A stretch of 64,000 nucleotides of DNA from Vitis vinifera (Eukaryota; Streptophyta; Magnoliopsida; Vitales; Vitaceae). The DNA is taken from assembly GCF_030704535.1 (NCBI RefSeq), contig NC_081819.1, positions 16,211,501 to 16,275,500 of the forward strand. The letters run 5' to 3'. Positions 1-12,280 of the stretch are shown here, piece after piece. The notes beneath the pieces were generated by a model. That model was not told the DNA's origin. It did no database searches and saw only the letters and a program-made list of their open reading frames with translations. Numbering within the stretch: position 1 is the stretch's first letter; the number at the start of each line of letters is the position of its first letter. The position numbers were made by a program, and so were the translations under genes.

Positions 1-131
1 TCAGCATCTAATTGATATGCAGGTTGCACTGTGCCCTTTTGTAATGTTTTGGTAATTTTTTATTCAATTTAATTAGTGAAACCGAATTTTGTTTTATAGC
101 AATTTTGTAACCTTTGGTCCACTCTATGCAG

Positions 132-3100
132 GGAGGATAGAGGACTGTAAGGAATTTTTTGGGACAGTATATAGTTTTATATACCTTGTAGGCACGTATT
201 TGAAGCCAAATGTGAGTATTCATTATTTTTATAGCATTTGAAAGTTGAAACATATAGCTGGCTCTACTGTTTGGTGTGCTTTGTTTTGCTTTCAATAATT
301 ATTACTTTGGTATGATCATAGAGGTTTTTTCATGAGATTCATAAAATGTTGGTATCATATGTCAATGAGAGAACTATTTGTTTTTAATCTATACTGTAAT
401 TACATGCTGGATTTAATGTTTTGTAAGTAGGACTACCTTTTGGCTGTACTGCTGGGTTGTACTTGTTCAACCCAAGGTGGATGATGACTGTTGAATCATT
501 GACATTAAAAAAATGCTTTGAAGTCATAAGAACCAAAATCAGTCTTGCTACATTTAGATGGATATAAAATAATTTAGATGGAACTTCTAGTTTATCTATT
601 TATCTTAGCTACATTAGTCATCATCATTATACTAATGCATTAAGAACCTCCATTTAGGTGGCTATTTTGGATGGCATAACAATGGGCGGCGGAGCGGGGG
701 TTTCGATTCCTGGGATGTTCCGAGTTGCAACTGATAGAACTGTATGTAACAGTGATAATGTGACGGATATTCCCTTTTAACCTCGTCATTAATTACTGGT
801 CCTGATAACTGTAATATACATGTTTGTGTGTGTGTGTCCTTCTACTATTTTGTTTGAGAAATTTGTCAATTACCCTGCAATTCTTAAACAAGCTTGACAT
901 ATGTAACCAAGTTCTTGAACATGTTTGCGTTGTTTAGACATGTAAGTAAACCCTTTTCCTTTTAACTTTTACATGAAATTGAACCTGGAATGCCGTCACC
1001 TCCACCCCTATTTTTGCCACCTGAGCCAGCCTCAGGGACTTGTAGTTGAGCTTATATATATGATTCATATCATCTGGTATTTTAAGGTGGTTTTCCCATT
1101 TTGTCCTGACATTTAAAGGTGTAAACTGTAAGCATTTCAAGGAAGTAAATAGTTAAAGATGCATAGAAGAATATTATAGAAAATTTTGGGAGATAAGAAA
1201 GACAAATGAAGCCTTGCATTTTATATACTGTTGGCACTAAGCTCCAGATGGTAGAGTCAGAAGTAGGGAAGATGTTTTTGTTTTTTGAAGAAAATATAAA
1301 TGAAATTTTGAATGTCATTAAATAAACCAAAAAAGTACAAGACAGGACGGAGATATTTCAAGGAGAAAAGACAAGATAAGCAAGAACAAAATGCAGGGAC
1401 ACAAGTTGATCCAAATTGAACAACCCTCAAGGAAGGGAAGAGACTGAGGGTGGGGTGTTATTACAGTGGTGGTGTTAGGTGTTGTGTGTAGATTAGGGTT
1501 AATAGTTCCCTCTCTTGCCATCAGCTTCTTGTTTAGCTGATTTACGCTTCCAACTAAAGAAAACATATCAAATCCTTTGACCGGTCTAGAATGAATTCGT
1601 CTTGTTTATCTTTCTAAGAGCTAATGTTGGCTGCAGCTGACTTTTGTTCTTCCAATTTTTTGTTTCCTTTGCTTCTGTTTCCTTGTACAACTCCCCATGT
1701 GCTCAGGATGCTTCTCCTTTGGCATCACAAATTAATTTTTTTCTTGTTTACTTAAAATAAAAAAAAAAAGTTTGCAGCCTATTCAGTGATAATACCCTCA
1801 ACACCCATTCCCTTCCTTTGGAGTGCAAGAGATTACCAGCTAAAAAATTTGTTTTTCCTATGAGGTTTCTAGCTCCCAGTTTGGAGGCTTCCAGCAAAGC
1901 TAGCAGTTCTGCTTCGATGGCCATCCCAAAACCCTTCTTCAAAGATTTTTGAGAGTTTTTGGATATACCATAGAGTGATGGCATTATATTTTTTGTTGGC
2001 TCAGCATCTAAAGAATAATCTCTTCGTATTTATATAGAGCCCTAGGTTTTTAGGTCAAGATAAATTAGGAAACCTCTTAATTTGAAAAATAGAATTTTTA
2101 TGACTTTTTTTTTTTTTTGAGTTTCCAAAGCAATATGTGCAGGTTGCTTAAGCATTGAATATACAACCCAAGTTTCCAATATTTCAGCATTTTTTGGATC
2201 TTTGAACACTTCAGTCGATGTCCAAACTTCCCTAATGTACTTTTTAATCAAAGAGTGGCATTTTCTCAATTGTCTCTATTCCTCTATATCGTGTGGTAGA
2301 TGGAGTTGTTCTCTTATAGTGTCGTTTGGAATTGTAGTGTACCATAAAGGGTTGGCTCTTTTGCATGGGACGCTACTCAAGGGAGGATACCAATCTTGGA
2401 TTGGTTCTAAAGGAGGGAGTAGAGGATATCGAAGAGATGCTATCGGTACAAAGAAGAAGAGGAAGAAGAAATAGTTGATCATGTCCTCCTCCATTGCTAT
2501 AGAAAGCAACTATTTTGTGGCATGATTTTTGCTCTTTTTGAAATAAAGTGGGTGATGCATTCCTTAGTGAGACATGCCTTTTTGATATGGTATAGATCTT
2601 TTGTTGGAAAGAAGAGGAAAAAAGCTTGGGGAGCTACTTTATTGTGAATATTCTGGACCATTTGGAGGGAGAGAAATAGGAGGACATTTGACAACACCAA
2701 AAAATTAAACCAAGCAATTAAACAAACTTTTATGTATAATTTTTTAAAGTGGGTTAGAGTGTATAGATGAGACTGCTTCTTGTCCATGATTCCACTTTGT
2801 AGAGTGGTTAAGTAAGGTGTGGGTGGTGTTTTTTGTGTATCACCTCACCTTGTTTTGCCTTTTGGTGTCCTTGTATATATTATATATGCCTTTGTGCAGT
2901 CTTTTGTTAGGCACCTTTAATATAATTGATCTATGCCTTAAAAAAAGTACTTTTTAGCCCTGACTTGACTTAAAATTGAATTGAAATCTTATTACTTTTA
3001 TCTCAATCCAAAATCAAAACATACTTACTTGAGCCTTCAACTGTAGAATCTTCAAACCATTCCTATGGCCTGTAAGTTTCATTGAAAGTGGAGTAGTTTG

Positions 3101-6100
3101 GAGCAAAATTGCCAACCTAACTATTACATTAACACAAACATCTCATGAATAGGCCTAGACAGAAAAGGCATCATGCTCACCATTTAGTGGCTGATTATGA
3201 AAGTTTGTCTTCTTTGTATAGAGGAGACAAAGGGGATACTTTCTTCACCCAATTGATGTGGATGGAAACCTGTCACTCTTCTGTCTATAAAGAGGTAGCC
3301 TGCTTTGTCTACACATGCATTGGTTGGTTTACCTGACCTGTTACTTAGAACTGAACATTAATCAGATCAATTCTCAAATTCTTTATCTGATGAAAATAAG
3401 AATCTGCAGTAAACCAAACAAAGTAGCTTGTTGGCTTGGTTTGGTTCCCTGGGGTTTGTCTTAATGTGGATTCTTGAACATATTTGATATTGCCCTTAAT
3501 CTGATTTTTTCTTCCTACTGAATAATGAGAAAAAATTTAAAAAAAAAAAAAATCAATTCATGTATTCTTTTGCAGCACAAAAAGTCTCATCTAGAACTAC
3601 CTTTGCTTTGAATTCTTGTTTGGTTAAATGGCGGTTGCATCCTTTCATATTATACTCCCATTTTTGTACAATATGTCTGTTCATGCGAGTCAATAGGTTT
3701 TTGGTCTTCAGTGTCTTTGCACATGGTTGATTTTATTTACTTAAGCTGTCAAATAATAGGATCTTCACTATTGCAGTACAGGCTGGACTTGAAATCCTGA
3801 AACTAATCATGTTAATATTTTGTTCCCTCTTCATAGTGATATAATGGTGGAAACAATTATCTGTGTTTCTTATCTACCTTTTTATTTGGAATTTGAATTA
3901 GTTCATGGGGCAGAAGTCCAGTTATATCTGTATAATTTCAGGTGTTTGCTACTCCAGAAACTTTGATTGGTTTCCATACCGATGCTGGGGCTTCCTTTCA
4001 CCTCTCACATCTACCTGGGTACTGGGGTAAGTAGCTGCATGTTGCAATTTGTTTTACTTTGTGATGAAATTCCTTTTATAGTAACTGGCTCATAGTTTGT
4101 TTAAACTGGAGATGTTGACTGGAAACTTTTTCTATATGCTTCTTGATGGATCAGTGTGTTGTTTGGTAGAAAAGAAAAAGAGAAAAAGGAAAAGGAGAAA
4201 AAGGAGAAGAGAAAAGATTTCTGGACAGTTCTCTACGGTCCATACCCACCCCGAATTTTATACTTCTTGACAGTTAAAAGCTTAATACTCCTACTGAAGT
4301 TGGCACATGTAGATACTACAAGTTCCCAACTTACCTAACGCCTAGTGAAATGTATGACTTATTACCCCCTTAGGAAGAATATCTGTGAGTTAATTATTAG
4401 TTTTCACATTGTACATATTTGACCAGACAAATTTTTCCTACTAAAGTGTTGACCTGATTCCAACTCAATGTGAAGGGTCCTATCATAATGAACTGGATTA
4501 TGAGCTGTGCTAGTTTTGGTTTTGGTTTATAGCACAAATTCATGGGGAGCTTAGTTTCTATATCCAGTTCATCTAACAAGTATTAGAATTCAACATGGAA
4601 AAAAATGGATAGCATATGAGCATCCTTGTAATGTAAATATCATCAATCAAAAGTTGTTTTGGGTCGTATCACTTTCTCCTTGACCATTTGGACTGCTAGG
4701 GTTGTAGCCCTTTTCTGGTTGATATACATTGTTGGCCCGTCATGACCTACAGCTTTGGCTTCTGGATTAAATTGGTAGCCTATCATGGATTAAACTGATT
4801 TCAGACTTTGATGGATTATTTGTTGATTAATAAAGCAAACTGCAAACAGGGACAATGCTTGTGGGTTCTGGTTCTAGTGGACTGCAAACAGGAAAAATGC
4901 TTGATATACAGCTACAATTTAATATTCAAATCTAGTTCTTAATAGGAAATTGTATTCTATTTACAGGGGAATACTTGGCTCTAACGGGAGAGAAACTCAA
5001 TGGACCAGAGATGATTGCCTGTGGACTTGCTACACACTATGCACCGAGTGCAGTTAGTTCTGTTTGACCTTTTTTTCTTTCTTTTTTCTTTTTCTTCCGT
5101 TTTCTTTTCTTTTTTGGTTTTCTGTGTCAGGTGACCATTATTTGTGTTGTATAAAAATAGAAGCTTCCTTTAATTGAAGAAGGGCTAGGGAAATTGGTTA
5201 CCGATGATCCTTCTGTCATTGAAGCTTCTCTGGAACAATATGGATCCCTGATCTCTCCAGATAACCGTGGCCTACTTCAGAGGTGAGTTCAAATTGTTTT
5301 TGTCTTGCTGCCCATTCATCTCAACATCCCTAAAGCATTGTTAGCCTTACATTCTCTTATAAAATCCTTTCCTTAATTTGGTAGACCTTCAAAAATCACT
5401 TTACACTCCACAAGCAATTTTCTCTTTATTATCTTGTTCCAATTTTGTGGGCAATGTCCTCTTCAACTTTCTCTTCTTTATGGATGGTCCCTTCCAGATA
5501 GGAAAGCCGGTGCTTTTAGGCATCTATTGGCCATTGTGTTCCATTATTCCCCTTTCTGCTCCTAAATTCACCAAAATTACAACCCATATTTTCTGTTTCC
5601 TTGTTTAATCTTTTGATTCTAAAGCATCTGTGGATAGTTCCAAATAAGATTCTTCCCTATAACTCATTTTGACTAAAACTATACCATCAGCAAGTACATC
5701 TAGCAACAAACCCCAACGGACATCTTCCTCAAATTGCCTAGCTAGTTCGTCCATGACCAATGCTAAAGGATACTGGCTCAATGCCGACCTCAATGTTAGC
5801 ATATTTTGAGTTCTCATGTTATACATTATAGGCAATAGGTACCTAATATGTTGAATTAATAAAAAAACTAAATGTAGAAAGCTAGATTCCTAACTCACAA
5901 GTTACGTAACTCTTGTATATTCTAAAATCTTTTCTCAGAGCAATTTAACTTCCGAGATTTTTCACTTTGTCTCTTCAAAAGTGGTACACCTATTTATAGG
6001 CTCCATCATAGGTCTAGTCCTGTTCACATTTTTCTTTTCAGGATTTGAATAATCTTTTGATATAGTTGTGGTATTGTTCAGTACTTGTGGGGTTGCTTTA

Positions 6101-6984
6101 ATAGTTTTCGCTTGGAATTTGCCTTGGTTGACTAGGCTACTACTGTCCTTTTAGTCTCAAGAATGACTTGCTATCCCAGTTATATCCTATCCTTACAAAG
6201 TGAATTGAAGTCTCAACTTTTCTGTTTGGGCCTTCTAACTTTTCTGCTCATTTCTTTTAAATAATGATGCTAGTTATCTTATCCTTTGTTTTTTCATTTG
6301 TTTAGGATTGAAACACTTGACAAATGTTTCAGCCATGGTACAGTTGAAGAAATAATTGATGCCCTGGTAAGCATATCTTTTTTCATTTCATATTTCAACA
6401 ATAAAATATGTAAATATATTTTTAGTATATATATCGGAAATATAAATTATTTTAATGTTTATAAAGTATTAAGTATGGTATTCAAGTCTATTCTTTTTAT
6501 GGAATCCTATCTAATTTTCTTTGATGATAATAAGGAAAATTATACTGAAGAAAATTTTAGAGAAGGGAAGAAATGTGATAAAGGAAACAATAGACTTTAA
6601 GCCCACAATATACAAGAAATTTAATTCCTTCTTAGAGACGCTTATTTTATCAAGGCAAACCTTCTCATGTCAATAAGTGCATTGGAGATGTTCCAATTTG
6701 ATGAAAAGATAATGTTCCTTTTTTTCTTTTGGTTAATTAGAAACAAACTCTTCATTGCTAAGAAATAATTAGGTACAAGGAAAGGGTGAGAAATCCTCCC
6801 CCCATAAACAATTAAAACATCCTGATCAAACAACAAGAAAGAGTTTACAAATATAAAATCAATTCCTTGTGGAGGCAACCCTTGAGACCTGCTCAGGTGG
6901 TAAAGGGCTGGGGAGGGTTTGTGGGAGGTTCTAGGTTCAAGTCCTAATGGGGACAAAAAATTTATCTACATATATATATATATA

Positions 6985-7016
<32 letters not shown>

Positions 7017-9202
7017 CATACATATATATATATATATATATGTATGTATATATATATATGTATATGTATATATGTATATGTATGTATATGTATATGTATG
7101 TATGTATAAATTTCTCATGGAGGCAGAAAATCCTCTATAAAGGAAGTCAAGTGTTTTACTCCTCTTTCTCCTAATGAATCCACCACTTTGTTTGCTTCAT
7201 GAGGAATCCAATGAAAAGAACACTCTGAGGCAACATAAAAGATCTGGTGGAGCCCATGTAACTGACTTCCATGAACTTCTTATTCACCCAAGATATGACT
7301 ATTGCAGAATCTTCATCTACTAAAATATATTGAAGAGATCTTCAGCTTTGGCTAGCTTCAAATCTTCTAGCAAAGCAGAAGTCTCAGTCTCAGTGACTTT
7401 TGAGAATGCTTGTGCTAATGTTCCAACACGATCGGTGAGCTTTCATCCCATTCCTAGTTTTCTTGGATTACCTAGAGAACATCTATCAACATCCAGTTTA
7501 ACAACATCCACTGCAGCAGGAGTCCAAGTAGGTTTGTGTTTCCTTAGATGCCCTAGTAGATTTGCATGCTAGGTTCCAAATCTAGCAGTATAATGCTCAA
7601 AGGAGTACCCTCAAATGTTGCACAAGCTGATGCCTTCATAGATGAAGAGAAATAAAATAAATTCCATAATGCCTCAAATTCCTCCATCTACCATAAAAAA
7701 TCCACATGTTCCTCTCCTGCCAAATTGTCCATAGTAAGGTGAGACTAGCAAATCCATTAGCTCTGGTCATATGAAGATTCAAATCTGTTTGAGTTTTAAA
7801 CCTAAAACTAGGAGTAGCGATTTGGCCATTGTCTGAACTGCTTGATAGATTTAACAATGCTTGGATGGTCCTTCTATCTTTGGCTTTGATAACTCTTTTT
7901 AGTTAGTAGTAAGTACCGATCTAGTGCATATCCATATAGAACTTAATAACATATTTCCAACTTTCTTGAAATAATTTTGCGTTTGTTTCCCCCTGCCCCC
8001 CCCACCCCCACCCCATTTTGAATAAGCTTCATTTGCTTTTTGTTTTTTCCCCTGATAATTTCAGTGGGCTTGTGATGTCTTTCCAAGTGTTAAGTTCAAT
8101 CCTGATGTTAATGGAGTTTACAACTGATTATTGACTTCAACATTCCCAGTTTTCTGCTAAAACCCAAATTAGATGAAAGTAGAATTTCCCTGAGATTATA
8201 CCAATGAATCTTCACAGAGCTTGTGCTTGTGCTTGTAAGACTGCAAGAACCCGTGGTGCTTGGTGTTCTTCAACTTTAAAAAGACTTAAAAAACCCTTAC
8301 TCAAAGTAGATGAAAATTTGGATTTTCCTGAAATTATACCATTCAACGCTTTTATGAAGGGAGCTTGAGATCATGTCTGAAAATAACTAAATTTGTCAGG
8401 AAAGTGAGACTGCAAGAACCCAGGACCCTTGGTGTTCTTCAACTTTAAAGAGACTTAAAGAAGCTTCACCATTGAGCTTGAAGGTTTGCCTGAGATCAGT
8501 GAGTCCCTTCTACTCATTTCATTTCTGGTTGGCCCCCGATGACTTTGCATTAGATTCTAACTCTGCATTGATGGCTTGTTTAGATACGAGAAGGCAGATT
8601 TCAAACTCTTGATCAATGCCTTGTTCGTGAGTATAGAATGTCTGTTCAAGGAATTTCTGGACAGATTTCCAATGACTTTTGTGAGGTACAAGATTTCTTT
8701 ATTTCCTAGTGAACATAGAAACTTTGTTGGCCTTTTTACTGTATTTTTGTCCCTCTTTTAATTAGGGGATCCGCGCACGAATGGTGGAGAAGGACTATGC
8801 ACCTAAGGTAACGGTAGTGTACATTATTTTTCCAATGCATTGAAGGGTGATGATATTTCCATGGCGGTTGTGACAATCCAATTGAAAAAATCTGTGTTTC
8901 TATGGCGAAAATGGTTGTTAATAAGGGAGAAATATACAAGTGGGGGGTTCTCACAATCACTGAATTATCATAATCCTCTGCTTACAAGATTATCAAAACC
9001 CCCTTGGGGTGATACTGCTACATGTGTGATTAGCTATCAGGCAGTTTGGATAGTAAGATTGTTGTGATTTTTATACATGCAGTGGAACCCCCCTAGCTTG
9101 GAGGAAGTATCCAGTGACATGGTGGATCAGTATTTTTCACCTATTAGTGAACTTGAGCCAGAACTGGAGCTGCCAACAACTTTGCGAGAAGCATTTACCT
9201 AG
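132..9202 (+). CDS. 3-hydroxyisobutyryl-CoA hydrolase-like protein (enoyl-CoA hydratase/isomerase family), 3' part
   Basis: Ten exons join in frame: 132-211, 658-741, 3942-4026, 4967-5052, 5161-5282, 6306-6366, 8400-8498, 8584-8685, 8766-8807 and 9083-9202 (stop TAG at 9200). All introns are GT-AG. They give the last 292 residues; roughly the first 100 or so, with any mitochondrial presequence, lie left of the window. Exon 2 encodes the oxyanion-hole stretch [11 protein letters not shown]. Exon 3 encodes [17 protein letters not shown], with the Glu and Asp that are catalytic in characterised family members. Near the C-terminus come REYRMS and the stretch ending in YAPKWNPPS, typical of the family. 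Known members hydrolyse 3-hydroxyisobutyryl-CoA in valine breakdown. Some plant HIBCH-like proteins have instead been described as a mitoribosome subunit (mS47), so the substrate here is uncertain. Introns 2 (3.2 kb) and 6 (2.0 kb) are swollen by repeats. Confidence 0.9.
1750..2015 (-). mobile_element. LINE fragment, RNase H-like domain (broken)
   Basis: The minus strand reads [19 protein letters not shown], the motif AEL.ALLE...LG found in RNase H-like domains of plant non-LTR elements. The reading frame is short and runs into stops on both sides. It is a decayed fragment in the sense-gene intron, opposite to transcription. Confidence 0.55.
2400..2946 (+). mobile_element. 5'-truncated LINE, zinc-binding reverse-transcriptase tail
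   Basis: In the plus frame around 2437-2520 the reading is [13 protein letters not shown], the zf-RVT motif (DH.L.HC) that ends ORF2 of plant L1 elements. [13 protein letters not shown] follows at about 2650-2690, the usual end of this domain. In-frame stops interrupt it. The element ends in a short A-run near 2940-2946, as expected of a truncated L1 3' end. Confidence 0.7.
5605..5870 (-). mobile_element. LINE reverse-transcriptase fragment (decayed)
   Basis: The minus strand encodes [20 protein letters not shown] followed by GIVLV. This is a degraded form of the plant non-LTR reverse-transcriptase block usually read as (RQ)GSALSPYLFALVMDEL...FADDIVL. The catalytic Asp pair is lost in the readable frame. 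It lies in intron 5 of the HIBCH-like gene, antisense to it. Confidence 0.6.
6718..7880 (-). mobile_element. LINE 3' part on the minus strand, interrupted by a SINE
   Basis: On the minus strand 7857-7640 reads [14 protein letters not shown] (end of the zf-RVT domain). Then 7580-7270 reads an RNase H-like block with the pieces [13 protein letters not shown] and [17 protein letters not shown]. The 3' end is near 6718-6728, where the minus strand becomes A-rich. A SINE with a TA-rich tail (6878-7108) interrupts it. Stops and frame breaks show it is dead. Confidence 0.65.
6878..7108 (+). mobile_element. tRNA-derived SINE with TA-microsatellite tail
   Basis: A tRNA-like internal promoter is visible: a weak box A-like GCTCAGGTGG at 6891-6900 and a good box B GGTTCAAGTCC at 6934-6944, about 43 bases apart. 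The body is only about 80 bases, then 6966-7108 is TA/TATG microsatellite. Imperfect 17-bp flanking repeats (6861-6877 and 7109-7125, 14 of 17 equal, all differences transitions) look like aged target-site duplications. They sit inside the LINE fragment. Confidence 0.6.
8171..8306 (+). pseudogene. Decayed tandem copy of HIBCH-like exon 7 inside intron 6
   Basis: Bases 8240-8306 repeat the real exon at 8400-8498: both contain GACTGCAAGAACCC and TGGTGTTCTTCAACTTTAAA. The intron sequence before each is also shared (AGATGAAA... then TGA.ATTATACCA), so the unit is a tandem duplication of exon plus flank. The copy can be read as [18 protein letters not shown], but no AG acceptor places it in phase 0. 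It is probably not used. Confidence 0.7.
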
Positions 9203-11220
9203 ATGGAGATTTTTTATTTTTGGTTACCTGATTTAGTTGGCTTCAGAAGTCAGGAAAATGTGGATGCAAAAGACATTTTACTGGAAATGATATGAGATAC
9301 TAGTCCTTCTTTTTGAGAAAATTGGTTATGGGTGCATAAGGAGAGGACATAAAGATTGTAACATACACAGCAACAAGCGCTAGAAATGCAGCTGCATGGC
9401 TCAACTTAATGATTTAAGTTAACTTAAAGTTAATGATTTATGTTAATATTTCTTACTTAATGATTTAAGTTAACTTAAAGTTAAATTATTTTTAAGTTGT
9501 CAACTTGATTGCTAATCATCGTTCATGGGCAATAGCGCAAGACACTATTGGTTGTCATGATTTGTAGCAACAACGATAATGGTATTTTAGAAATATTTAA
9601 TATAAAATTTATTTATTTTTTTAAAAAGGAAAAATAAGTGGATGTGTTAAGATATCCTGTGGATGCAATTAATAATTCTAAAAAAATTATTATAAATCAT
9701 CAAAATGAATTATTTATCCTTATTAATTTTAATTAATATTTACTTTGATTAATCTTAAATAATAAATTTATTTGTTAAACATGGATGACATATGTATAAG
9801 ATAATTGAAAAATGTTTATTATAAAAGATGCATTATGAATTTAGAGTCATGGTTGTGTAATACTTTTACTAAACCCGAAAATATATGAAGTGAAATAGAT
9901 TTGAGATTAAGAATAAATAAACTATTTTAACTTGATACTTGAAGCTATTTTTAACTTAAAATTATGATATTAAATTATATTACCAAATATATTTAATTTA
10001 TTTAATGACTTAAATTAAGTTATTAAGTCATTTTTTAGTATTTTCTAATATTTGTATAACAATATGATTAAGAGAAATTAGAAATAATGAAGTCATACAT
10101 GAAAAAATTTATATAGTGGACATTTGTTAATATTTAATTAAATAATTTTCATATACTCTATTAATTCTATTTTTATTTATAAATTTTTAATATTAAAATT
10201 TAAATATAAAATAAAATTCATGATATTTATGTCCATTCATATTTTATATAACAACATAATGATATTTTATTTTTCGAATTTATATATCTAATCCTAATTT
10301 TATAGAAATTTTATTTTTATTTTTAAAAAACCTAATACTTTCCATTAAAACCAATCATATAATTTTACAACCCTCTTACATTTTCAACATAAAAGAAATT
10401 GCAGTATAATCTTAAATATTACTTTCCTAATTATTATTCAATATTTTCACATATTAAAAAAACAATAATTTAGGCCATATGTATATATATAAATTTTTTT
10501 ATTAATACTCAATTTCAATTATTATTAAATTTCCCCCCTAATTTCAATCATCAAACCTTTATTCTAGCATTCTCCAAAAAGGAAATTAAAGGTAAAATAA
10601 TATATATTTTTTTTGCTCCAAAATGTAGCTTTTTGGAATAGAAAGTCCCATAAAAATTGGAGATTTTATGGGATCACGTGCTCAAATGTTTTTTAAATAT
10701 TTTTTAAGATTTCAGAATATCATGTCTCAAATCTTGAATCAATACTAAAATTTTTGTAGAGAACGTGGATTTCTAGTGCCCAATTAGACCAAATTTTTAT
10801 GATTTTATGCACCCCACTTTAATATCAACAATACCCAAAAAAAAAATCGAAATTATTGAAAAAAATTAATAAAATTTAAGCATTAGGCAAAATATTTCCT
10901 TTATATTATTGCCCCAAAACACTTTAAAATCCTAATCAACCTTCAATAAAATACCATAATATAATTTTCCCTCTCCTATTTGCTTGCTCAAACCCCTTGT
11001 TAATTATTAACCCTCCGTTTGTTTCCTGAGAAAATGGAGGGAAAAAAAATTTTGAAAATCCATGAGAGAGTGGATTGTGATATGATGACTTGGCCCCCCA
11101 AAGTCAAACCTTAAACCCACAAAAAGCAATGCTGAATTAAGGGTGGGGTAGGAATATATTTGTCAAATACTTAGAAAGTGAATATTCGATTTGATTTTCC
11201 TTCCATATAATTATATTCTG
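9203..11220. other. AT-rich intergenic stretch; 30-bp direct repeat near its left end
   Basis: After the HIBCH-like stop codon there is presumably 3' UTR, then very AT-rich DNA with no convincing ORF. A 30-bp perfect direct repeat (9403-9432 and 9455-9484) lies just beyond the stop. I see nothing else that I can name. Confidence 0.6.
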
Positions 11221-11243
11221 ATTTCTTTTTAGCCATTGGCCTC

Positions 11244-11302
11244 TATAAAGAAGAAAGAGTTCTCATAAAGCAAATTACAGAAATTCTCCATTAACGGTCA
11301 AG
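11244..11302 (+). promoter_or_regulatory. Possible TATA box and leader exon upstream of the MADS gene
   Basis: TATAAA at 11244-11249 is followed by CT-rich sequence and a possible splice donor (CAAG/GTACTT, GT at 11303). A possible acceptor TTGGCAG ends at 12272, nine bases before the MADS ATG region. This would make a non-coding first exon with a 970-base leader intron. It is a guess from motif order only, and the TATA could belong to the relic GASA sequence instead. Confidence 0.3.
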
Positions 11303-11551
11303 GTACTTTCCTCTCTATCTCTCTCTCTTCCCCAAATTCCTTGCCTCTTCTTTTTCCTTATTGCATTACTTCATGTTCAAACAGGTATTACTTCTTTTTT
11401 ACTTTTATAATTCTTTTACATAAATATAATCTTCAATCGACTTCTCAATTTCTTATCTGCATTTGTTAAAGTTAAATCATATATCCATGTCAAAATTCTT
11501 TCTTTTATCCTTCTTGAAAGGAAGAGAAAAATGACGAAAATATAATATCAT

Positions 11552-11626
11552 TCCGGCAACAGAGAACTCTGCGGCAAATGCTGCACTGACATGACCACCC
11601 AAGGCAACAAGACCAAGTGCCCTTAA
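11552..11626 (+). pseudogene. GASA/snakin C-terminal relic
   Basis: Twenty-four codons and a stop read SGNRELCGKCCTDMTTQGNK then TKCP. This matches the C-terminal end of GASA (gibberellin-regulated, snakin) peptides, which end in patterns like C..CY.DMTT.GNK.KCP. The usual Tyr is Cys here. Upstream the frame meets a stop within four codons and there is no AG acceptor at the boundary, so the signal peptide and the other cysteines are missing. I call it a fragment of a dead gene. Confidence 0.55.
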
Positions 11627-12280
11627 ACCCCCCTTCCCTCCCTCCCTATGTCTCTTCCAACTGGGTCGCCTTTCTTCTCCTGTCTTCCTTCAACTCTGTC
11701 TTAATGCTTTCTCGTGTGTTTTCACCAGTGTTTTTCATGGTATATATGTTTGAGCTTCAGTGTATATATATATATATATATTTACCTATGTTTCCTTGAG
11801 CATCTTTTTCTTAAGGAATCTCTATAACAAATTACATGGCTTTAATTTCACAAAAAGAAAAAAAAAACCGAAATTATATTTTTGATATCCATATTGCATG
11901 ATGAAAAAAAGTTGAGTATACAATGCTGCATTCATTAAAGAAAGGCAGAGGCGTTGTGGTTATTTATTGCACTGCAGTGAAGCAGTGTAGTGGTTAAAGC
12001 TTCTAAGTTTGTGGAGGTATTATTTTATGGGGTTGGTTGAGTCAGAAGAAATATTAAAAAAAAAAAAAGATTGCTAAAGTTTTGCAGAGAAGAAAATCTA
12101 AGGAAAACATTTTTGTTTGAAAAATGTTTGAAAGAATTTTAAAAACATGTAAAACATAGAGTAAATCATGTTGGGAGGATACTTTAGTTTTGTTGTTTCA
12201 TTCTATTTTTTTTTTAAACATATTTGTTTATAGGTTTCGGTGGGAAATTTGAGAAGAATTCTTCCTTGGCAGGACACAAG

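Larger units (their letters stand above)
742..3941 (+). other. Intron 2 of the HIBCH-like gene, holding LINE fragments
   Basis: This intron lies between the exon ending ...ATDRT and the exon starting VFATPET. It contains two separate non-LTR retrotransposon fragments on opposite strands, listed separately. The rest is AT-rich with short homopolymer runs and no ORF that resembles a protein I know. Confidence 0.75.

Noticed and set aside
6888..6950. A possible tRNA gene
   Set aside because: Box B is good, but box A is weak, and no acceptor stem or anticodon arm can be folded. It is a SINE head.
6919..7174. Two plus-strand ORFs of mostly Tyr/Ile/Met/Val
   Set aside because: They are translations of the TA/TATG microsatellite tail of the SINE.
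12224..12280. Longer MADS start at 12224
   Set aside because: It adds 19 residues before the MADS domain that are unlike the family; a likely acceptor (CAG ending 12272) cuts this stretch.
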